A stretch of DNA of 32,688 bases from Pseudomonadota bacterium (GCA_018821715.1 JAHJLN010000443.1:1-32688); one strand, 5' to 3'; counted from the first letter of the stretch, positions 1 through 6,231 are shown. Numbers and translations: made by a program. The notes: a model not told the origin generated them from the sequence alone.

Positions 1-28
1 AGAATTCAGAACGGCTCAAGGAAAGACA

Positions 29-202
29 ATGAAAAATTTTAAAATAAAAACATCCAAAACAGATATTGCCGACGTGAACATGAAAAAACTAATTTCCGGA
101 ATAATATTGATTGTGCTTATCGCTGCTGTTAGTTATGCAGATCCACAAATCACTTCTATAAATCTTACTGAGGCTGCAATTGTAGGCCCAATTGGAACAT
201 AG
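29..202 (+). pseudogene. Truncated secreted peptide remnant
   Basis: An open frame of 57 codons from ATG 29; the likelier start is the in-frame ATG at 80, which begins a lysine pair followed by a hydrophobic stretch (LISGIILIVLIAAVSYA), a clear signal peptide. Only about 17 residues follow the predicted cleavage site before TAG. That is too short for a folded secreted domain, so this looks like the 5' end of a gene cut off by rearrangement. The 200 bases after it carry a further open stretch (about 276-404) with no start codon that could be more of the same decayed gene. No family is recognisable. Confidence 0.35.
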
Positions 203-447
203 CTGCGATGAAGTCCAATAGAAATACCGGTTTTTGAAAAAGAACTGGAATATTTATCATTTTTTTGGTTATTTTTTAGGCGAATGAGGGCTCTTCTCAA
301 AAATCATACAAAAACTTCCTGTTTACCCTCGGCTCGGAAGTTTTTAGTGAGGATAATCCTGTTAAACTTAGAACTATGTTCGTCAATAAAGATCGTATCC
401 TTTAGGCTCTGCCGAGAATGATCAAAAACAAATGGAGGAACAATACT

Positions 448-1614
448 ATGCGTAAATTTATAATGTCGACCATTTTTGCATTGTTAACCGTTGTTATGTT
501 TGTAACATCATCGTATGCTGAAGTTTCTGAAGATCTCCTGCAAGTCCATTTCATAGATGTGGGGACAGGTGACTGCATTTGGATTCACACCGGAGATGAT
601 GGTATAGACGGTAATGGCCGGATGGAGGGATACAACATCATCATCGACGGCGGTGACTGGGGTAAATTTGGCCGAGCCAATGCATACAATACCATTAGCG
701 AATACCTCGGCCAAAGCAGCAGACTTCCTTTTGGATCTACTATTGACTGGATGATACTGACTCACCCACATAGTGATCATAATGGAGGCCTGCATGGAGT
801 GCTACGGGACTATGACGTTAAAAACATCTTAGATCCTGGTTATGATAAGACCAATGATGAAGGAGTGCCGGATCGGCTTAGACCCAGCTCGGCATATGGC
901 CGATTTTTCATCGCAGCCTCAACAGAAATTTTACAAAATGGTGAGAAAGCAAATTTTATCTGGGGGAATGCTGAGAGCACCACATTAAACTGGGGTAGTG
1001 AATTGGTTGTTGATGTCCTTTGGTCTTCACGTGAGTTGGTCCATGGCGATCTCAACAATGTTTCTATCGTTATAAGATTATCTTTTAAAGGGACTGGAAA
1101 CGATATCTCATTTCTTTTCATGGGTGACGCTGAGGGCCACGTGGAAGACCGTTTAGTCAATCTGGTTGGTGATGGCCTTGAAACAACTGTACTAAAGGCG
1201 GGTCACCATGGTAGCGACAGCTCAACTACAATAGATTTCTTACAACATGTTAAACCAGAGCATGTTGTTATCTTGGCGGGGAACCAGAAGTTTGGCGGCA
1301 CAAGGCTGCCTTGGGATGGGACTTTGAATCGTATTCAGACTGTTTCAAATCAACTTAATCTCAACACACAAGTATGGCGAACAGATAGGGGAGACAAAAC
1401 CCCGACTGTGATTCCGGTTGGAGAAGAAGTTGGGGATGATACCATTGTTGCAATTACTGATGGTAGAACACTTAATATTAATTATATCGATGCACCTAAT
1501 ACTGATCCTGATGTGGATCCTAATCGGTGCCAAGGCATAACAAGAGCAGGAGAACAATGTAAGCGCAGACCTTCATCAGGAGGTGTGCTTTGTTGGCAGC
1601 ATAGGGGTAATTAG
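448..1614 (+). CDS. Secreted metallo-beta-lactamase-fold hydrolase (ComEC-like MBL) with C-terminal DUF5763-like Cys/His motif
   Basis: The start is placed at ATG 448, not 418, because GGAGG lies about 10 bases upstream and the protein then begins with a clean signal peptide (about residues 1-24, ending SSYA). The mature part opens with VHFIDVGTGDC and has the MBL zinc motif THPHSDH at residues 105-111, then MGDAEG and KAGHHGS. This is the pattern of the ComEC/Rec2-type MBL subfamily, whose members are phosphodiesterase-like or nuclease-like hydrolases. The last 29 residues (360-388) contain C361, C371, C382 and H385 in the arrangement RCxxxTxxGxQCKRR...CWQH, matching the short DUF5763-type motif often found at protein ends. 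A stand-alone, exported MBL with this tail suggests an extracytoplasmic hydrolase. The substrate is unknown; a secreted nuclease is a guess. Confidence 0.85.
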   Translation: MRKFIMSTIFALLTVVMFVTSSYAEVSEDLLQVHFIDVGTGDCIWIHTGDDGIDGNGRMEGYNIIIDGGDWGKFGRANAYNTISEYLGQSSRLPFGSTIDWMILTHPHSDHNGGLHGVLRDYDVKNILDPGYDKTNDEGVPDRLRPSSAYGRFFIAASTEILQNGEKANFIWGNAESTTLNWGSELVVDVLWSSRELVHGDLNNVSIVIRLSFKGTGNDISFLFMGDAEGHVEDRLVNLVGDGLETTVLKAGHHGSDSSTTIDFLQHVKPEHVVILAGNQKFGGTRLPWDGTLNRIQTVSNQLNLNTQVWRTDRGDKTPTVIPVGEEVGDDTIVAITDGRTLNINYIDAPNTDPDVDPNRCQGITRAGEQCKRRPSSGGVLCWQHRGN

Positions 1615-1633
1615 ATAAAGAATAAAAAACCTT

Positions 1634-1696
1634 TTGACAATAATTCACATAATGTATATTGAAATATATACTATTAATGTATATACTATATGTGAA
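1634..1696 (+). promoter_or_regulatory. Promoter with overlapping inverted-repeat operator
   Basis: TTGACA at 1634-1639 is followed, after 15 bases, by TATATT at 1655-1660, a usable though short-spaced sigma70-type pair. Overlapping it are perfect 8-base inverted repeats TTCACATA (1644-1651) and TATGTGAA (1689-1696), which enclose further AATGTATAT-type half repeats. It lies directly before the ATPase gene at 1718, so it is probably that gene's promoter with a repressor site. The binding protein is unknown. Confidence 0.45.
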
Positions 1697-1717
1697 CTCA
1701 ATTAAGGTGCTTAATAA

Positions 1718-2812
1718 ATGAAAAATCCTTTCAAATATTCAAGATTGGTAATAAACAAAGCCTTCTGTAACAGGAAGTATGAGCAAGACCAATTGCTTGA
1801 TTTAATACAAAATTCAGAGAATGTTTTATTGTATAGCCATAGGAAAACAGGAAAAAGCTCATTAATTCATAAGGTTTTTCGTAAATTAATCGAAGAAAAA
1901 TCTAATATAAAAACTATATACATTGATTTATATGGAACTTTATCCGAACAGGATTTTATTGATGCTGTGTTCACTGGTCTTACACAAATAGAACCTAGCC
2001 ACAAAAGAATTTTAAAGGCGATCCCTGGTTTAAAAATGGTAAGTTCTATAGACCCGATGACTAACCTACCAACGATTTCAATATCCAGTGAACCGTCAGA
2101 AAAGAAAAACATGTTAGCAAAAGCCATGCAGACACTTGAATCTTATTCTATGAAAAATCAACTGGCCGTTGCCCTTGATGAGTTTCAAGAAATCTCAGGC
2201 TATTCAGAGGATGGCTTTGAAAAAAGGTTACGCTCATTTATTCAACTTCATTCAAGAATTTCATATATTTTTTCTGGCAGTCAGCAACATATTCTTACAC
2301 AAATGTTTAACTCTTCTAAAAGGGCTTTCTACCACTCAGCCCACAGTTTTCCCTTAGATAATATTGAGATGTCGCATTTTGTTTCTTGGGCGCAAAACCT
2401 TTTTGCAGAAAAAAAAATAGATTTGCCACTTGAAGCCATTGAAAATATCACTGAAAGATGTTGTTATCAACCATTATATATTCAACAGTTTCTATATGAA
2501 TTATGGAAAGTTAAAGTCATCGATACTAAAAAAATAGATGACATAGAGAATGAAATTCTCCAATCACATAGAAACGAATATATCAGTATTTTTGATGGGT
2601 TAACAACAAATCAGAAGAAAGCCATGAAACTCCTTGCCAAAACTGATGGTGAATCCATATATCAAACCGATATGCTTAACAGCATGGGGTTCAAAAGCGG
2701 ATCTTTATTAAGCCGGGCTATTAAATCCCTGTTAGACAAGGAACTGATAGTAAAAAATGGACGATACCGAATACACGATATTATGTTTAAAAAATGGATT
2801 ATGGCTATTTGA
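1718..2812 (+). CDS. P-loop ATPase of the archaeal-type ATPase family (ATPase_2-like)
   Basis: A 364-residue protein with Walker A HRKTGKSS at residues 41-48, preceded by the typical FCNRKYEQDQL entry helix, and Walker B LAVALDEFQE with D154 and E155. The sensor-like strand ISYIFSGSQQH follows. The C-terminal third (about 280-364) resembles a winged helix: TTNQKKAMKLLAKTDGESIYQTDML... ending in RYRIHDIMFKKWI, as in the STAND-like/archaeal ATPase_2 family, whose members couple a AAA-like module to a DNA-binding wing. Members are common in archaea and in mobile or defence islands, and their roles are mostly unproven. The gene is monocistronic, with its own inverted-repeat promoter. A defence or addiction role is possible but not shown. 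Confidence 0.75.
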   Translation: MKNPFKYSRLVINKAFCNRKYEQDQLLDLIQNSENVLLYSHRKTGKSSLIHKVFRKLIEEKSNIKTIYIDLYGTLSEQDFIDAVFTGLTQIEPSHKRILKAIPGLKMVSSIDPMTNLPTISISSEPSEKKNMLAKAMQTLESYSMKNQLAVALDEFQEISGYSEDGFEKRLRSFIQLHSRISYIFSGSQQHILTQMFNSSKRAFYHSAHSFPLDNIEMSHFVSWAQNLFAEKKIDLPLEAIENITERCCYQPLYIQQFLYELWKVKVIDTKKIDDIENEILQSHRNEYISIFDGLTTNQKKAMKLLAKTDGESIYQTDMLNSMGFKSGSLLSRAIKSLLDKELIVKNGRYRIHDIMFKKWIMAI

Positions 2813-2893
2813 AGTTGGAACAGAATTGGGGTGAGGTATGAAGATATCATATCAGGCTGAAAAGATTGGGCAGAAGCCATTAAAAATATTTTA

Positions 2894-3529
2894 ATGGCCA
2901 ATAAGATTAAAAAAATGCAACAAAGATACGGCAATAAAAAACTCGCAATAAAAGAGATGTTTTCAGATCGTCAAGAAGCATATGAGGCAGGGCATTCTCA
3001 TTATTATACTGGAAATCCTTGCAAGAGAAATCATATTGCTCCCAGATTAGTGTCTAGTTCCGCCTGTGTTGAATGTTTAAAATATTTTTATCGTAGAAAA
3101 AAAAATCCAAATTCTGTTGAAAAAATAGGATCTTCCATAGAACTTGACTCTCATATAGAAAATGTTTGTTCTTCTTATCATTGCCCCAATTGCAATAGAT
3201 TATTAATTATTGGAATTATAAAAAGACTGTATATTGCATGTCCAGATTGTCATGTTTGGCTCAATTATGATTCAAAAAATAAATCATTTATCGAAAGTTT
3301 TCCAAATCCAGGACTTAAGTATGGTGGATCGATAGCAAAAAAAAGATTTTTAAAAAAAGAATATTATGGGCGTGATAGATTAACTATTGATCAAATGTTC
3401 TCTACTCAACAAGAGGCTCAAAAAGCCGGTCATAGCCACTTTTTTACCGGCAAACCATGCCGGAACCGTCATGTCGCACCCCGTACAACTCGTGGAGAAT
3501 GCAATCAATGTGTTAGGGATGTATTTTGA
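2894..3529 (+). CDS. Protein with duplicated Cys/His zinc-binding domain and central zinc ribbon
   Basis: 211 residues. A domain of about 44 residues occurs twice, near residues 19-62 and again at the C-terminus (about 165-207). Both copies read I-x-x-MFS-x-x-QEA-x-x-AGHSH(Y/F)(Y/F)TG-x-PC-x-x-x-H(I/V)APR followed by C-x-x-C. In the first copy the likely metal ligands are C43, H47, C58 and C61. Between them is a separate CPNC...CPDC zinc ribbon. The TGxPCxxxH...CxxC pattern is widespread in phage and plasmid proteins of unknown function and recalls HNH-nuclease-like zinc knuckles. No ribosome-binding site is obvious before ATG 2894, so the start is uncertain. The function is unknown; nucleic-acid binding is likely. 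Confidence 0.7.
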   Translation: MANKIKKMQQRYGNKKLAIKEMFSDRQEAYEAGHSHYYTGNPCKRNHIAPRLVSSSACVECLKYFYRRKKNPNSVEKIGSSIELDSHIENVCSSYHCPNCNRLLIIGIIKRLYIACPDCHVWLNYDSKNKSFIESFPNPGLKYGGSIAKKRFLKKEYYGRDRLTIDQMFSTQQEAQKAGHSHFFTGKPCRNRHVAPRTTRGECNQCVRDVF

Positions 3530-3670
3530 AAAAATTCACAAGCCCTATACTAAGCGTTGATATCCTCCCCTATCAAAACACAAATAAACCCATTTTTTAA
3601 AAAAGTAAAAAAACCGGTCTCCAAATTTTCGATTTAAAGGCGTTTTAGGCCCTGCCGAATAGTAGGACAT

Positions 3671-3691
3671 GCCCCACAAATAAGGGGTTTT
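3671..3691 (+). terminator. Weak terminator-like hairpin after the zinc-domain gene
   Basis: CCCC and GGGG arms separated by ACAAATAA and followed by TTTT. The stem is only four to five pairs and the T run is short, so this is a weak candidate for ending transcription from the gene that stops at 3529. Confidence 0.25.
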
Positions 3692-3827
3692 GCATATATT
3701 TGAATTCCGGTCGGTTTCCGGCTGCACTAAAGTTTTATAATCAAATGCTATCGTTTTTTAAGCTTCCCAGGGCAGCGCTCATCAGATCCCGGCCAGGCCC
3801 AGGAATGAAATGCTATCAAATTGGGAA

Positions 3828-3880
3828 TTGATTATCTAAGGAGAGGATCCGCGTAACGGATTTTCACCTTAGATAATCAA
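3828..3880 (+). promoter_or_regulatory. Leader A hairpin 1
   Basis: Outer arms TTGATTATCTAAGG and CCTTAGATAATCAA are perfectly complementary. The inner arms GAGGATCCG and CGGATTTTC pair fully if two G-U pairs are allowed, and the loop is CGTAA. The total is 24 pairs with one A-A mismatch. The G-U pairs exist only for + strand RNA (or G-T in + strand ssDNA); the complementary strand would have C-A mismatches there. Confidence 0.8.
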
Positions 3881-3905
3881 GGCTTTTCAAAAACATTTAA
3901 ATGAA

Positions 3906-3948
3906 AAAAGTATGTGTGGATCCGCTTCACGGATTTACATATACTTTT
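3906..3948 (+). promoter_or_regulatory. Leader A hairpin 2
   Basis: A 19-base left arm (3906-3924) pairs with 3930-3948 around the loop CTTCA. All positions pair when three G-U pairs are allowed. The loop-proximal core GGATCCG-CTTCA-CGGATTT is nearly the same as in hairpin 1 and in the second leader copy. Confidence 0.8.
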
Positions 3949-4179
3949 ACCCGATCTGTAGCCACCTCCTTTAGTACTCGACAATATATTGCTCCGGTTT
4001 TTCCTGCAAAGTGAAAAAAAATATTTTTGAAAATACAGGTTAAAAAATATTTCCTGCCCTTCATAATCAGGGTTTTTCTCTTTTTCGTCTCTCCCTCCGC
4101 AATTTTTCTGTAAGCGGGTTCAGGAGGTTAATTCACAATTTATAATACACAACCCTATAGGGTTTATCCCTCTGGGGGC

Positions 4180-4196
4180 AAGGTTTTGAAAACCTT
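4180..4196. promoter_or_regulatory. Operator-like palindrome in leader A
   Basis: AAGGTTTTGAAAACCTT, a perfect 8+1+8 palindrome placed 34 bases before the start codon of the next gene. The same palindrome with only the central base changed lies 39 bases before the DUF932-like gene at 31184-31200. This looks like a shared repressor site or a small leader hairpin. Confidence 0.55.
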
Positions 4197-4229
4197 AACT
4201 AACAGGAATTTTAAACAAAGGAGAGAAAA

Positions 4230-4445
4230 ATGAAACCACGCACACCAGAACAAGAGATGTTTGATGAAAACCCAGATTACACACATTTTGTCGTTGATAC
4301 GTCACTATGTGAGATAGAGTCAGGTTGGTATTATAAAGAAGATGCACAAGAGCATTTAAACGCAATGAAACAGGAATTTGAACAAGCTAAATATTACAAG
4401 GTTTGGACTCGTAATTATACTAAACGATTCTTTGAAATTTATTAA
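4230..4445 (+). CDS. Small conserved-type protein of leader-driven cassette 1
   Basis: 71 residues, acidic in the middle and rich in aromatic residues (WYYKEDAQEHLNAMKQEF, then YYKVWTRNYTKRFFEIY). It starts at ATG 4230 behind a strong AAAGGAGAG site. There is no signal peptide or membrane segment. It is the first gene after structured leader A, with the methyltransferase gene 44 bases downstream. Its place matches small early-expressed anti-defence or regulatory proteins of leading regions, but no family is recognised, so that role is inferred from position only. Confidence 0.65.
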   Translation: MKPRTPEQEMFDENPDYTHFVVDTSLCEIESGWYYKEDAQEHLNAMKQEFEQAKYYKVWTRNYTKRFFEIY

Positions 4446-4453
4446 TTGATTAC

Positions 4454-4475
4454 GCCCTGGTGTAACAGCCAGGGC
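4454..4475 (+). repeat. Intergenic GC hairpin between cassette 1 genes
   Basis: GCCCTGG and CCAGGGC arms around an 8-base loop, ending 14 bases before the ATG of the methyltransferase gene and with no T run. Comparable GC hairpins occupy the spacers of cassette 2. It may protect or process the transcript. Confidence 0.5.
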
Positions 4476-4489
4476 TGAAAGGAAAACTT

Positions 4490-5042
4490 ATGAACCTGTT
4501 TACAAAAAATAAAGATTTTTACACCACTACACCTGAATTGATTATTGAAATGTGGCACATGATCCCGGAAAATGACCGGGATAAATCAAACTTTTTTCTT
4601 GATCCGTCTGGTGGGTCCGGGGCTATTATTGAATATTTAAAAAAGCATTATCGGCAAAGGACATATCATACTATTGAAAAAGACCCGGCATTAATTGCCA
4701 TGCTCAGGGGCAAGGGTATTACAGTCATTGATTATGATTTTTTAACTTATAGCGGCCCGGATAAATACGATATTATCATGGCAAATCCTCCTTTCAGCGA
4801 AGGTGATAAACACCTTTTGAAAGCCATAGAAATCATGTATTCCGGTCACATTGTTTTTTTAATCAATGCCGAAACAATCAGGAACCCATATTCAAACACC
4901 CGTCAATTATTGGTCAAGAAGTTGGATGAACTCAAGGCAGATATTTTTTTTTAAGAAAAGGGCTTTTTCGTCTGCTGACAGAAAAACAGATATTGATATT
5001 GCCCTGGTTCATATTCATATTGACCGGGACAAGCTTATTTAG
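4490..5042 (+). pseudogene. N6-adenine-type DNA methyltransferase, frameshifted at a T9 run
   Basis: The uninterrupted frame (4490-4954, 154 aa) has the SAM-binding motif I as FLDPSGGSGAI (D38-G44) and the catalytic motif IV as ANPPF (N99-F102), the signature of N6-adenine/N4-cytosine methyltransferases of the small plasmid or phage type. It ends ADIFF-stop at nine consecutive Ts (4944-4952). Shifting by +1 (one T fewer) continues KKRAFSSADRKTDIDIALVHIHIDRDKLI and stops at 5040-5042. This is the expected family tail (AFSSAxRKTDxxIALxxI), so the full protein should be about 183 residues. Either the gene is broken, the run is a sequencing error, or slippage on U9 rescues it. Such solitary methylases in leading regions can modify incoming DNA; here that is inference. 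Confidence 0.75.
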
Positions 5043-5105
5043 AACAAAAGAATTGCTGCAGATATCCATAGAGTCAGCCGGTCAAAAAGCTGCTTAGGGA
5101 GAAAA

Positions 5106-5149
5106 AACAAAGCCCTGCATGTGTATTCATGCGGGGTTTTGTTTTTTTT
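5106..5149 (+). terminator. Strong intrinsic terminator after cassette 1
   Basis: A 16-pair stem (AACAAAGCCCTGCATG with its near-perfect complement, two wobbles) with loop TGTATT at 5122-5127, followed by TTTTTTTT (5142-5149). It closes the transcript that carries the 71-aa protein and the methyltransferase. Confidence 0.85.
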
Positions 5150-5285
5150 AAGGGCTTACGCGCTGCCTTTGAATTCAGCTTTGATTAACTGTAGCAGCCT
5201 GATTTCATAATCGGCCTGGTCTTCACTCATAGCAAGATCCATGGCCAAAATAATTGATTCTTCTCAAAAAAACCTTGCTATTTTG

Positions 5286-5312
5286 TGTGTATATGTGTAT
5301 ATTGTGTACACA
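5286..5312. promoter_or_regulatory. Tandem TGTGTAYAY operator of the RHH gene
   Basis: Three back-to-back units, TGTGTATAT (5286), TGTGTATAT (5294) and TGTGTACAC (5303), the last forming the perfect palindrome TGTGTACACA. Repeats with an 8-9 base period directly upstream of a ribbon-helix-helix gene are the usual autoregulatory site of that fold. Confidence 0.6.
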
Positions 5313-5333
5313 CTCAACAACAAGGGGGACGCG

Positions 5334-5618
5334 ATGACTACACAAACCGAAACATTAGTCAGGAAACAATTTTTCATTTCAAATGAAAACGTAAATAAAC
5401 TTGACCAATTGTCAAAAATATTAAAGGGGGTTTCTGCTGCTAAGATCGTTCGGGATGCTATAGACGCTTATGATCCTAATGGCATGTATGGAGATTTTGA
5501 ACAAAATGAGTTGATTGCGATAGCTCATGCAAAGGTAAAAGAAGCTATTTTGAAAACAGAACAGACAATTGAAAAAGTGGACCATTGCCTTGAAAATCTT
5601 TCAGAAAGGAGTGCTTAA
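5334..5618 (+). CDS. Ribbon-helix-helix (CopG/MetJ-type) DNA-binding protein
   Basis: The start is taken at ATG 5334, which has AAGGGGGAC upstream; the longer frame from 5241 reads through the operator. The 94-residue protein has an RHH signature near its N-terminus: VRKQFFISNENVNKLDQLSKILKGVSAAKIVRDAIDAY, that is, a basic beta strand followed by two helices with a conserved dimer core. The C-terminal half (HAKVKEAILKTEQTIEKVDHCLENLSE) is helical. It probably represses its own promoter through the TGTGTAYAY repeats. The next gene begins immediately after the stop codon, so the two form a coupled pair as in toxin-antitoxin or partition modules, but the partner is not a recognisable toxin. Confidence 0.75.
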   Translation: MTTQTETLVRKQFFISNENVNKLDQLSKILKGVSAAKIVRDAIDAYDPNGMYGDFEQNELIAIAHAKVKEAILKTEQTIEKVDHCLENLSERSA

Positions 5619-5798
5619 ATGTCTGGTTGGAAAGATTTGGTACTAGATATTATCAAGCTGACGGATACCGTTAAAACTCTGGATAATAGAACCGAAAAGC
5701 TGACAGAGAAAACCGTGGATATTGATAAACGGGTTGTACGGCTTGAAACTCTTGTTGAAGTTGCGAAAATGCAGCAGATAACCCAAATAGAAAAATAG
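5619..5798 (+). CDS. 59-residue coiled-coil microprotein
   Basis: ATG 5619 directly abuts the TAA of the RHH gene, with AGAAAGGAG just upstream inside that gene. The product begins MSGWKDLVLDIIKLTDTVKTL and continues as heptad-like helices with evenly spaced Leu/Ile/Val (LDNRTEKLTEKTVDIDKRVVRLETLVEVAK), so it is very probably an all-helical coiled coil. Related microproteins are seen beside plasmid regulators, but their function is unknown. Co-transcription with the RHH gene suggests that it acts with it or modifies its oligomer state (inference). Confidence 0.65.
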   Translation: MSGWKDLVLDIIKLTDTVKTLDNRTEKLTEKTVDIDKRVVRLETLVEVAKMQQITQIEK

Positions 5799-5856
5799 TC
5801 GAGTAACAAAAAGATAGTGAATCTTAACCCTGAAACAAAATAAGGGACACCAGAAC

Positions 5857-5976
5857 ATGGATTTTCAAGAGCGTATTGAACAATACAAAAATGATGGGAA
5901 AAATCTGTTTTCTTTTACAGAGAAAATCATGGCTATAGTGGACCCCAATGTCAAGACAGTTTTTCATTCAATTTAA
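5857..5976 (+). CDS. Short open frame of 39 codons, possibly a truncated gene
   Basis: The frame encodes MDFQERIEQYKNDGKNLFSF and then an IVDPNV motif, ending at TAA 5974. There is an AAGGGACACC stretch about 8 bases upstream. The amphipathic N-terminus looks like a genuine protein start, but the product is too short to classify. It may be the intact head of a gene whose rest was lost at the large inverted repeat 60 bases downstream. Confidence 0.35.
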   Translation: MDFQERIEQYKNDGKNLFSFTEKIMAIVDPNVKTVFHSI

Positions 5977-6034
5977 GCGTCATTTGATCCTGTACCACAG
6001 TTCAGTTCACCAACTTGATTCAATATATAGCGGA

Positions 6035-6100
6035 AGTGGAAGCCAGGCCCTGAGAATGGGCACCCCAAAAACTGCCCGTCGGAAGGGGTTGGCTTCCACT
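6035..6100. repeat. Long imperfect hairpin (66 bases) before the XRE gene
   Basis: Perfect 11-base outer arms AGTGGAAGCCA (6035-6045) and TGGCTTCCACT (6090-6100). Inside them are GGGCA and TGCCC arms around CCCCAAAAAC, and a CCCT/AGGG pair. It is GC-rich in an AT-rich surround, sits outside coding sequence, and lies between a truncated frame and an XRE gene with a poor start. It could be a mobile or recombination hairpin (MITE-like, attC-like) or a decayed insertion scar. Confidence 0.5.
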
Positions 6101-6231
6101 GGAGCGGGTTTTCGGAAAATCGTTTTGTTCATCCCACCAACCTTAATTGATTTTACCATAATATATTTCGGCTGGCGTTTGCCCGTCAAAACGCTGATGA
6201 GGTCGGACGGATTCTGGTTCAAAGTGCCGCC

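Larger units (their letters stand above)
3767..4210 (+). promoter_or_regulatory. Structured leader, copy A (Frpo/ssi-like or regulatory RNA candidate)
   Basis: About 445 non-coding bases that recur, diverged, at 30757-31213. Order of parts: a CAGATCCCGGCCAGG box, a 53-base hairpin (3828-3880), a 43-base hairpin (3906-3948), ACCTCCTTTA (3964-3973), a conserved TTTCCTGCCCTTCATAATC block with a T-rich tail, TTCAGGAGGTTAA (about 4119-4131), an AGGGTTTATCCCT hairpin, and the palindrome 4180-4196. It ends just before the ribosome-binding site of the 71-aa gene. Parts unrelated in coding terms are conserved in order and spacing between copies, so the whole block is under selection. It resembles in layout the single-stranded promoters of conjugative leading regions; a trans-acting or cis-acting RNA is the alternative. 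Confidence 0.7.

Noticed and set aside
276..404. Open stretch of about 40 codons between the truncated peptide and the MBL gene
   Set aside because: No start codon or ribosome site and no recognisable similarity; probably decayed gene sequence.
3955..3973. AAAGGAGGTGG on the - strand as a ribosome-binding site
   Set aside because: No start codon at a suitable distance in either leader copy and no open frame behind it.
4050..4095. TTTCCTGCCCTTCATAATCAGGG followed by T-rich sequence read as a terminator in leader A
   Set aside because: Only four or five pairs can form; strong conservation of the whole block, loop included, suits another role better, though attenuation cannot be excluded.
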